Made by a program: the position numbers and the translations under genes. Under the pieces are notes generated by a model. It was given only the letters and a program-made list of their open reading frames with translations. It had not been told where the DNA came from and searched no databases. From Methylocystis sp. L43 (GTDB lineage Bacteria; Pseudomonadota; Alphaproteobacteria; Rhizobiales; Beijerinckiaceae), in contig NZ_JADNRA010000027.1 in NCBI RefSeq assembly GCF_015709525.1, positions 75,126 to 139,125 of the forward strand: DNA of 64,000 bases, read 5' to 3'. Below are positions 20,276 through 29,800 of the stretch, piece after piece. Each line of letters starts with the position of its first letter. Positions within the stretch are counted from its first letter, which is position 1.

Positions 20276-20556
20276 ATCAGATTCGACGCGATTGGGCCAG
20301 CAAAACCTCGGCCGGCGCCATTCTGGGCTTTAGCCTCGCGATCGGGCTTGCGGGTCTCTTTGCGTGGCTCACTCCCGGCGGACTCGCGACCCCAAATAAA
20401 TTTCAGCTCGTGATGTGGCTGACCGCGCCGATCTGGCTGACGACGCTGAGTCTCTGTTTCTTCTTTTCGAGCGGTATGCGCGCCTGGCTCTGGCTGGGCG
20501 GCGCAAATCTACTGGCATACGCCGGCCTATTCGCCTGCCGCTTCTTCCTTCGCTAA
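20272..20556 (+). CDS. Small membrane protein, DUF3649-like
   Basis: The 94-residue product has three predicted membrane helices (residues about 13-35, 46-66 and 70-91) and a short basic N-terminus. Its size and place between the DUF3325-like protein and the PepSY protein suggest the DUF3649 iron-uptake-associated family. That family assignment is from context plus hydropathy, not from a clear motif. The ATG overlaps the stop of the preceding gene. Confidence 0.6.
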   Translation: MNQIRRDWASKTSAGAILGFSLAIGLAGLFAWLTPGGLATPNKFQLVMWLTAPIWLTTLSLCFFFSSGMRAWLWLGGANLLAYAGLFACRFFLR

Positions 20557-20571
20557 TTGGGACAACGCACG

Positions 20572-22173
20572 ATGCGCAGCGACGTTGTTCGACTCTATAA
20601 GGTTGTTCATACCTGGACTGGCATCACCGCCGGTATGTTTCTGTTTATCGCCTTCTACGCCGGCTCCATCACGGTGTTCGCCGAGCCCCTCGCGCGCTGG
20701 GTTTCATCCCCCGCTCCAGTCCGCCTCACCGCCCTTGCCCGATCGGATGAATTGATCGCGCGCACGCTTGCCGTTCGCCCTGACGCAGCGAAGGAATTCA
20801 CACTTTATCTGACCGATACCGAAGATCTTTGGGCGCGCCTCACATGGCGAAAAGGCAAGGACGACAGGACGCCGTGGTCGGCGGAGCTCTCTCCCGCAGG
20901 CGAGGTGCGCCTGGCGCAGTCATATCGCTCGAGTCTTGCCGACTTCGTCGACAACATTCATCGAACCGCCGGCATTCCAGGCGCCAATGACATCGGCGAG
21001 ACCATCATGGGCGTCGTGAGCGCCGTCTATGCCGTCGCGCTTGTGTCGGGCTTGATCATCGTTCTGCCTTCGCTCGTAAAGGATCTCTTCGCGCTGCGAA
21101 TCGGCGCCAATCTCAAGCGCATGTGGCTCGACGCGCATAACGTCGTGGGCGTCGTCAGCCTGCCGTTCCACATCGTCATCGCGCTGAGCGCTGTTGTTTT
21201 CTGCCTGCACGACCAGCTGTACGACGCGCTCGACTACGTCGTCTATGACGGCCGTCTGAAGTCGATCATGGCCGCGAGCAACCCCTTCAACTCAATCAAG
21301 AAGGACGAACGACCCGCGCCCATGCTGCCCGTCAACGCGCTCCTTGAGCGGGTGAAGGCTGCCTCGCCGAGTTTCGTCCCCGCCGAAATGCGCTACCGAA
21401 ACGCTGGATCTCGCGGCGCGTCCGTTCAAGTTTGGGGATACGACACCCGCTATATGACGAGAGGAAAGGGGTTTGCGGTCATCAGTCCCGTCACCGGCGA
21501 GATCGCCAACACGGACTATCTGCCGGGCAGAGAGGGAACTTGGACGGGCGTCGTGGCGACGTTCTTCGCCCTGCATTTCGCCACCTTCGGCGGCGATGTC
21601 GTGCGCGTCTGCTACTTCCTACTTGGCATCGCGGGCGCCTTCCTCTTCTACTCCGGCAATTTGCTTTGGATTGAGTCTCGCCGGCGAACTGAACGGCGAA
21701 ACGGCGGGCCTGTCATTCAGAAGACATCGACGCGGCTGATGTCCGCCGCTACGGTCGGCGTTTGTCTCGGCGCGATCTGCGCGATCTCTATCACGATCGT
21801 GGCGGCGAAATGGTTGAACGGCCGCGTCGCGAACATCGATGTGTGGCACAATGGCGTATATTACGCCGTGTTCCTTGCGAGCGTCCTTTGGTCGTTTCTC
21901 AGGGGAGCGGCCGCGGCCAGCGTTGAACTTCTCTGGCTTGCCGCGATAGCCGCCGCTGCAATTCCTTTCACTTCGCTGTTCAGTTGGGCTTTGCCTGCTC
22001 TCGGCATGCAAGGTTCGGCGAGCATGGCCGCGCTCGGCGTCGACCTCGTCGCGCTTTCCGCCGCACTATGTTTCGTGTGGATGGCGCGCTCGGCAGCGCA
22101 TCGCGTGCAATGTGGGCCCGCCGACAGCGTTTGGGCCGCGTCTCACCGGCAATTGCAGGAGGCGGCGCGATGA
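20572..22173 (+). CDS. PepSY-associated membrane protein, probable ferrisiderophore reductase (FoxB/PiuB-like)
   Basis: The protein has 533 residues with an N-terminal helix (HTWTGITAGMFLFIAFYAG) typical of PepSY_TM proteins, a periplasmic PepSY-like region, and four or more later helices with conserved histidines (LDAHN, FHIV, FALHFATFGG). FoxB and PiuB, of this family, are inner-membrane proteins implicated in reductive iron release from siderophores. ATG 20572 is preferred to TTG 20557. It overlaps fes by four bases. Confidence 0.8.
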   Translation: MRSDVVRLYKVVHTWTGITAGMFLFIAFYAGSITVFAEPLARWVSSPAPVRLTALARSDELIARTLAVRPDAAKEFTLYLTDTEDLWARLTWRKGKDDRTPWSAELSPAGEVRLAQSYRSSLADFVDNIHRTAGIPGANDIGETIMGVVSAVYAVALVSGLIIVLPSLVKDLFALRIGANLKRMWLDAHNVVGVVSLPFHIVIALSAVVFCLHDQLYDALDYVVYDGRLKSIMAASNPFNSIKKDERPAPMLPVNALLERVKAASPSFVPAEMRYRNAGSRGASVQVWGYDTRYMTRGKGFAVISPVTGEIANTDYLPGREGTWTGVVATFFALHFATFGGDVVRVCYFLLGIAGAFLFYSGNLLWIESRRRTERRNGGPVIQKTSTRLMSAATVGVCLGAICAISITIVAAKWLNGRVANIDVWHNGVYYAVFLASVLWSFLRGAAAASVELLWLAAIAAAAIPFTSLFSWALPALGMQGSASMAALGVDLVALSAALCFVWMARSAAHRVQCGPADSVWAASHRQLQEAAR

Positions 22174-23543
22174 CGACGCCTTGTCTGCAATTGTTGAAAG
22201 GCCGCTTCGGCCGAGACGTGGGTTCCGTTCGCTGGTGGCGTCGGGTCTCCATCGAAGGCTGTCCAATTGTCCAGGCGATAGGCGGGGACCGTGCGCGCGT
22301 CTTGTTCTTGTGGCGAGACCCCGAAGGCGACGCGACGGCCTCAAAGACTCGATGCGTCTATATCGATATCTGCTCGGTCACTAATCATCATAGCAATGAA
22401 CCCGCCTCTTTGGAGCGGATCGCCGGAACGGATGTCTGGCATTGGTCCTTCGAGGTAGAGGCTGAATGGCGCGGAAGCTATTGCTTCATTCCTCTCGATG
22501 ACAACCATCTCCATGGCGCCCGCGGCGCTGACGGCGAAATGTCGCCGAAGGAGTGGTGGCGTGCGGCGCTGAAGTTCGCGCAGCCCGATCCGTTGAACCC
22601 CTACCTTTGCCATCTCGGCCTGCGTGGACAGACGTTGTCCGCCGCACACCTTCCACAGGCGCCATTGCAAACGGCATGGCGAGACGTCGACCGCAACAAC
22701 CGCGCCGCCGCCGATCAGAGCCGCCTGCATCGAATGCAATGGCACAGCGCTCGGTTGCGCAACAGCCGCCGTGTTTGGATTTATCGAACGGGCGCGGCGC
22801 CTAAAGAAGGCAAGCTTCCTCTCGTCGTGCTCCTGGACGGACAATATTGGGCCGAAGCTATGCCGGTCTTCTCGGCCCTGGATCACGCCACACAAGCCGC
22901 CTTGCTCCCGCCATGCGTCTATGTGCTCATCGACTCGCTCAATGCAGACATGCGTCGTCGCGAACTCGCGTGTGACGAAGCCTTTCTGGAGGCCGTTCAG
23001 CAGGAGCTTTTGCCAATCGTGGCAAGCCTCGCGCCGTACGGCCACGATCCGAGCACGACCGTCATAGCGGGACAGAGCTTTGGCGGACTCGCGGCGCTTT
23101 TCGCCGGACTTCGCTTGCCAGAGTGTTTCGGTTGCGTGCTCAGTCAATCTGGCTCGTTTTGGTGGCCGGGAAGTTATGTGGGGGAGGAGCTGCGCCCGCA
23201 TGTTCCTGACACGCGCAGCCATGCGCGAGACGTCGTCGTGGATTTGATCGAGAGCAGCAAGAGCCGCGTTTCCCGTCTTCGCGTCTTTCTTGAGGCTGGA
23301 AGCTTTGAGAAAGCCATTCGCGTCGCCAGCGACCGCGTTCACCGGACTCTCATCGACGCAGGGCACGACGCCCACTACCGCGTCTTTTCGGGCGGGCACG
23401 ATCCGCTCTGCTGGCGTGGCGGATTGATCGACGGACTGTCCCTTCTGCTCGCCGATCATCGTGCGGCTCCTGCGGGCGTTACGGCGTCTCGCTCAGACGC
23501 CTCAAGACTGGCGATTTCAAAACGCGACGGAGTGAAGGTGTGA
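22170..23543 (+). CDS. fes: Enterochelin esterase-type siderophore hydrolase
   Basis: This 457-residue protein has an N-terminal Fes-specific domain (about residues 1-190) and a C-terminal alpha/beta hydrolase. The nucleophile elbow reads GQSFGG (Ser about 303), and the catalytic His lies in GGHDPLCWR, the Fes hallmark. Fes cleaves the serine ester bonds of catecholate macrolactones or linear oligomers in the cytoplasm to release iron. Its presence therefore argues that the siderophore made here is a serine-ester oligomer. ATG 22170 follows GGAGG within the end of the PepSY gene. Confidence 0.92.
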   Translation: MTTPCLQLLKGRFGRDVGSVRWWRRVSIEGCPIVQAIGGDRARVLFLWRDPEGDATASKTRCVYIDICSVTNHHSNEPASLERIAGTDVWHWSFEVEAEWRGSYCFIPLDDNHLHGARGADGEMSPKEWWRAALKFAQPDPLNPYLCHLGLRGQTLSAAHLPQAPLQTAWRDVDRNNRAAADQSRLHRMQWHSARLRNSRRVWIYRTGAAPKEGKLPLVVLLDGQYWAEAMPVFSALDHATQAALLPPCVYVLIDSLNADMRRRELACDEAFLEAVQQELLPIVASLAPYGHDPSTTVIAGQSFGGLAALFAGLRLPECFGCVLSQSGSFWWPGSYVGEELRPHVPDTRSHARDVVVDLIESSKSRVSRLRVFLEAGSFEKAIRVASDRVHRTLIDAGHDAHYRVFSGGHDPLCWRGGLIDGLSLLLADHRAAPAGVTASRSDASRLAISKRDGVKV

Positions 23544-23764
23544 ACGACACGCAGACAAATACATTCGACGACGAAAGCCTTACGTTTCTCGTTCTCATCA
23601 ATTCCCAGGGACAACACAGTCTCTGGCCAACTTTCGCACCAGAGCCCGCGGGCTGGCGACGACTATTCGGTCCGAGCGATCGGAACGACTGCGTAAAATT
23701 CGTCGACGAGCATTGGACCGACATGCGCCCGAAGTCTCTTCGTGAGGCTTCTCGTCCGCGCTAA
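23540..23764 (+). CDS. MbtH-like NRPS accessory protein (YbdZ type)
   Basis: The 74-residue protein carries the MbtH signature: LVLINSQGQHSLWP, PAGWRRLFG and WTDMRPKSL. MbtH proteins bind and stabilise adenylation domains of NRPSs. GTG 23540 overlaps the fes stop (GTGA) and the NRPS gene follows immediately, as in ybdZ-entF of enterobacteria. Confidence 0.95.
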   Translation: MNDTQTNTFDDESLTFLVLINSQGQHSLWPTFAPEPAGWRRLFGPSDRNDCVKFVDEHWTDMRPKSLREASRPR

Positions 23765-23806
23765 CCAATGATTTCGTAAACAGCCTTGCATTCGAAGGGA
23801 CCACAA

Positions 23807-26800
23807 GTGCTTCTTGCTCCGCCTTTGCGACCTTCAGCGCCTAGTGAGCTTGAACTCCCGCTCATTGCCGCCCAGCCGGGCATCTGGATGGGCGATCAGA
23901 TTGCACCGACTCGAAACGCTTTCATCGTTGCGCAATATGTGGAGCTGAATGGCCACGTCGATCTTGAATCTCTACGCCGCGCCATTCGCATCGGACTTTC
24001 CGAGGCTGATACAATTCACGCCCGATTTACTGAGTCCGAGGGCCGGCTCGCGCAAATCATTCCTCAACGCCGAAATGCTGGAGAGTCGCCCGATCCGGAT
24101 GTCGTTGACGTCAGCGAAGAACACGATCCGGAGGCTGCAGCGCTCGCCTTCATGCGCGCCGATCTGGCGGCGCACCTGCCGCTGGATGGCGACGCGTTGC
24201 TCTATCGGCACGCGCTGATTCGTCTCGGTGAAACATCGAACGGCGCGCGTTGGTTCTGGTATCAGCGATACCACCATTTGATGGTCGACGGTTTCAGTTT
24301 TGCCGCCATCGCGCGGCGCATCGCTGAGATCTATACGGCGCTAAGGCGCCGAAAGCCTCTAGGGGATTCGCCTTTCACCTCCTTCGCCGAGGTTGTCGAA
24401 GAATATCAGTCCTACGAGGGCTCGAAAGCGCAGGAAGCAGACCGAGGTTTTTGGCTGGATCACGCCAAAAATTTGCCCACTCCGATCGCATTGTCGCAGC
24501 CGAGCGCGAAGAGTTCCCAGGCCGGGGCTGTATCCTTGCCGCTGCGGCGGAGAATCTCTCTTCCGCCAGATGTTGTGACGGCGTTCGAGACGCACGGCGC
24601 CACGATTCGCGTCTCCGGCGTCGAAATGGCGATGGCGGCCGTTTTCGCGTATCTGCATCGGATGAGCGGCGCGACGCGATTGACGGTCGGCATGCCCTTC
24701 ATGCGACGCATGGGATCCATTGCGCTCTTCGCCGCAGGCCCTGTCGTCAACGTCCTTCCTGTACAGCTGAGCATGGCGCCATCGATGTTGCTGTCGGAGG
24801 CGGCGACAGCGCTTGCCTGCGAATTGAAGGCGGTGCGCCGACGCCAACGCTACGAAGCCGAACAGCTGCGGCGAGATCTTGGGTTGGTCGGTTCGGATCG
24901 CTCTCTCTACGGGCCGATGCTCAATCTCAAGATGTTCGACTATAGGCTCCATTTCGATGGCGTCGCGGGCGTGACGCATCAGCTGGCGTCGGGGCCGGTC
25001 GAAGATGTGGAAGTCGATCTTTATGTCGACGACGGCAGGTTGACGATTGATCTCGTGGCGAATTGCGATCGCTACGACGAGCAGGATCTGGAACTGCACG
25101 CGAACAGGCTCGCCTGTCTCGTGGAGCGCCTCGCGGAAGATCCCAAGCTCGCAATGGGCGCCGCTCCGCTCCTGACCGAAGACGAGCGCGCGCTGATCGC
25201 GGCGGCGAACGACACAGCGAAAGATGTTCCACGGCTGACATTATGCGACATGCTCGCCGCCCAGGCGGCAAAGACGCCGGACGCTATAGCGCTCGTTGAT
25301 GCAGACCACACGTTGACTTATCGAGAGGTTCGGCGCCAGGTCTCTCGACTTGCGCAAATGCTTGCAGATGCGGGCGTAGTCGCCGAGGACCATGTCGCGA
25401 TCGCGCTTCCCCGGACTGTTCACTTAAGTATTGCGATCATGGCGGTGCTGGAGACGGGCGCCGCCTACCTGCCCCTCGACATCAATTATCCCCACGAGCG
25501 ACTGGCTTATATGGCCGAGGACGCAGCGCCGCGCGTGATCATCACCAGCGAGACTCTGCGAAGCCGGTTCGAAAATATGGGACCGGTTCTGATCTTCGAT
25601 GCGCTTGCACCCGGCGTCGAAGAACATTCGTTCGTGCCCAAGGCGGCGCTCACGCCCGACCATCCGGCCTATATCATCTACACGTCAGGCAGCACCGGGA
25701 AGCCGAAGGGCGTCGTTGTCTCTCACGGCGCGGTCGTTAATCTCCTGTACTGGCTTCAAGACGAATATTCACTGACTGCCGATGACGTTGTGTTGCAGAA
25801 GACGCCCTGCAGCTTCGATGTCTCGGTCGGCGAATTCTTCTGGCCCCTGACATGCGGTGCGCGTCTCGTGATGGCGCCGGAAGACGTGGACCGTGATCCG
25901 GAAGCGCTGCTTCAGGTCATCCGCGACTATCGGGTCACGACGATGAATTTCGTCCCGTCGCTGCTTGCCGCCTTTGTCGCCGGCGTTCGGACGACGGCGA
26001 ACGCCGCGCGCGACGCAGCAAGCCTGCGCGCAGTGTTTTGCATTGGCGAGGCCTTGTCGAAGGAACTCGCTGAAGCTTTCGAAAACCTGTTTCACGCCCC
26101 GCTGCATAATGTTTACGGACCGACCGAAGCGACGGTCGAGGTGACCTATCAACCTGCATTTGGACGGGCGCTCGCGTCGGCGCGGGGACCGGGCGTGCCG
26201 ATCGGGCGGCCTTTGTGGAACACGGGCTTGCGCATATTGGACGCGCGTCTGCGTCCTGCGCCGATCGGCGTCGCCGGCGATCTCTATCTGACGGGGACGC
26301 AGCTTGCGCAAGGCTATTGGCGCCGCGCTTCGCTGACCGCCAGCCGGTTCATCGCCGACCCGGAAGCCGATGGCGAACGCATGTATCGCACCGGCGACAT
26401 CGCGCGCTGGTTGCCTGACGGAACCGTCGATTATCTTGGTCGTAGCGACGATCAGCTGAAGATTCGCGGCCAGCGGATCGAGCTCAGCGAAATCGAAAGC
26501 GCTTTGCGCGAGCAGCCTGGCGTCGGGCAGGCGGCGGTTATCGCGCGCATTTTCGGCTGCGGGCATGCGTCGGCGCTTGCCTCCGATGCGCGCCAATTGA
26601 TCGGCTATGTCACGCCCGCGACGCGCCGCGACGAACTCGACGGCGAAGCGCTGCGCGCGGCGCTGAGCAAGCGCCTTCCTGCCTATATGACGCCTGTTGC
26701 GATCGTGGTTTTGAAAGAATTTCCACTGAGCGCCAACGGCAAGCTCGATCGGAAGGTTTTGCCCGATCCGTCCGAATCGGCTCAATCACAAAGTCGTCAG

Positions 26801-29800
26801 CCGCTTCCTGGACCCGAAGCGATGCTGGCCGAACTTATCGGGGGCATCTTGCGCGTGGACCGCGTCGGCGCCGATGACGATTTCTTCTTTCTCGGCGGCG
26901 ACAGCATTTCCGCGATATGCCTTTGCGCGGCGCTGCGTCGGCGTGGCGCCTTGTTGCGCCCGCGAGACATCTTCGAGTGCCGCAGCGTCGCGCGTATGGC
27001 GAAGGCGCTCGAGTCGAAGTCTGACGTCGATCCCGGCGAAGCTCTCGAGACCAACGTAATCAGCGAGGCGGAGCTGGAAGCCTTGCGCGAGCGTTTCGGT
27101 CCGATCGCCGCCGTATTGCCTGCATTGCCGTTACAAGAAGGACTGCTGTTCCATGCCCGGCTTGGCGAGCAAGCCAGCCGCTACAACGCAATTTCCCGCT
27201 TTGATGTCGAAGGTCCGCTTGATGTCGAAAGACTGAAGGATGCGCTGGAGACGCTGCTCCGCCGTCACCCCCAGCTGGCCGCCATCTTCGACGTTCAACA
27301 GGGCGCGGCGCTGCAAATCCTTCCGCTGCTCGATGAGGGTTCCAGTCTACGTCACTGGCCATGGAAGCGTTGCAATCTCGACGCATGCGATGAAGAGCAG
27401 CAGGTCGGCGAACTCGATCGCCTCGAGCGGGCGGAACTCGACCAGGACTTTCTTGGCGCCGAGGCGCAGGAGCGGATGATGGCGCAGGCGACGCTGGTGC
27501 GCCTTGCCGCCGACAGGCATGTTCTGCTCATCTGCTCGCATCATTTGATCGGCGATGGCTGGTCTTCAACAATCATGCTGCGAGAGTTGCTCGGCGCCTA
27601 TGCGGGTCATGCGCTGCCGCCGCTCACGCCCGATTATCCAACGGTCGTGCGTCGCTTCACAAGCCTCGACCCGGCCCCGGCGCGTCTCGCCTGGCGAGAA
27701 GCGCTGCAGGGCGTTGCGCCGACATTGCTGTTTGAAGACACGAAGCGCTTCGGCGCCATTCATGAGCTGCCGCTTCGTCTTCAGCCCGGGCTCCTGGCAG
27801 AACTTGAGGCGCTGCGCCGCAGCCGTGGCCTGACGCTCAACACGCTGATGCAAGGCGTTTGGGGCGCTTTCCTTTCAATAGTGACGGGTCGCAGCGACGT
27901 CGTGTTCGGGTCGCCGATGTCAGGCCGGTCCGAGGCGATCGAAGGCGTCGAAGCGCATATCGGACTTTTCACCAACACGCTGCCGGTCCGCTTGCGGCTG
28001 CGCCCGGATGAGCCGCTGCTCGAGCAGCTTGCCAATGTCCAGCAACGACAAATTCGGCTGCTTGAGCATGACGGCGTTGGGCTTGGCGAAATCCAAAGGC
28101 TGTGCGGCGTCGCGAACCTGTTCGACACATTGCTCGTGGTGGAGAATTATCCGGAAGAGGCGAATCTGTTCGCGGCGGACTTCGGCGGTCTGCGATGCGT
28201 CGGCGCGCGCAATCGCGGCTATACGCATTATCCTTTGACGCTGATGGTTCTGCCGGGCCGACAATTGGAGCTGCGGCTCGAATATCGTGAAGGCGTCAAG
28301 GACCCGGAGCGCATTGCCCACCGTGTGACGAAACTGCTGGAACAGATCGTCGACCGACCCGATGCGCCGCTCTCTGCGATGGACGTTTTGCTCACCGAAG
28401 AGCGAGATCTGCTCGCGCGCGTCAACGCGACGAAGGTGGAGAATTATCCGAGCACTCTATGTGAGCTGCTCGCGGACCAGGCGCAGTGCACGCCGGAGGC
28501 TATAGCGCTGGTCGACGTCGATCATGCGCTGTCCTATCGCGAGGTTCGGCGGCAAGTGGCGGCGCTCGCGCGCAACTTCGCGGCCACCGGCGTCACGGCC
28601 GGCGACATCGTCGCGATTGCGCTGCCGCGTTCTGTCCGACTCGTCATCGCGCTGATGGCCGCACAAGAAGCAGGCGCCGCCTATCTGCCGCTCGACACCA
28701 GCTATCCGGAAGAACGTTTTGCGTACATGGTGCAAGACGCCCGACCTCTCCTCATCGTCACCACGTCTGAGCTGCAGGATCGCTTCGAGCGATTGGGCGC
28801 ATTGCTCGTCTATGATCGGCTGCTGGATGGTCCGAACGAAGAAAGCTTAAAGAGCGTCATTCGCCCAAGCCCCGACGATGCGGCCTATGTCATCTATACC
28901 TCCGGCTCGACAGGCCGCCCCAAGGGCGTGACGGTCTCTCACAGGGCGATCGTCAATCGTTTGCGCTGGATGCAGCATGAGTACCGATTGAGCGCCCACG
29001 ACGTCATTTTGCAGAAGACGCCAAGCAGCTTCGATGTTTCGGTATGGGAGTTCTTTTGGCCGCTGATTACGGGCGCGCGTCTCGTCGTCGCGCCGCCCGA
29101 AGCGCATCGCGATCCACGTGAGCTACTTCGGCTCATACAGGACCACCGGGTCAGCGTGATCCATTTCGTTCCGTCAATGCTCGCGACCTTCGTCGCGACG
29201 GCAAAATCTGAATCCGGCCATGCGGCGGACTCTAGCAGTCTGCGTCTCGTCTTCTGCAGCGGCGAAGCACTGTCAAGGGAATTGGTGCGGTCATACCAGA
29301 CACTGTTCAGCGCGCCGCTACATAATCTCTACGGTCCGACAGAGGCGGCGGTCGACGTCACCTATCAACAGGCCTGCGGGGTCGGCGCAGAGGACGCTGC
29401 TGAGGCGGCCAGCGTTCCCATCGGGAGACCTGTGTGGAACACAGCCCTGCGGGTTCTCGATGGCTGGCTGCGGCCGACACCGGTCGGAGTCGCTGGCGAA
29501 CTTTATCTTTCTGGCGTGCAACTTGCCGATGGTTACCTCGGCCGCCCGTCGCTCACGGCCAGTCGCTTCGTCGCCGATCCTTTTGCGGACGGCGAGAGAA
29601 TGTATCGCACAGGCGATATCGTCCGCTGGCTCGCGAACGGAACCGTCGAATATCTTGGTCGAGGCGACGACCAGATCAAGATCCGCGGTCAGCGGATCGA
29701 ACTCGGCGAAATCGAAAGCGTGCTGCTGGAGCAGCCCGGCGTCGCGCAGGCCGTAGTTATAGCAAGAGCGACGGGCGAACGAGTCGGCGGCGGCGCCGAT

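Noticed and set aside
26850-27200. An epimerase domain between the two NRPS modules
   Set aside because: The GGDSI carrier suggested one, but the following domain has condensation motifs (HHLIGDG, IGLFTNTLPVR) and there is no room for an extra 400 residues.
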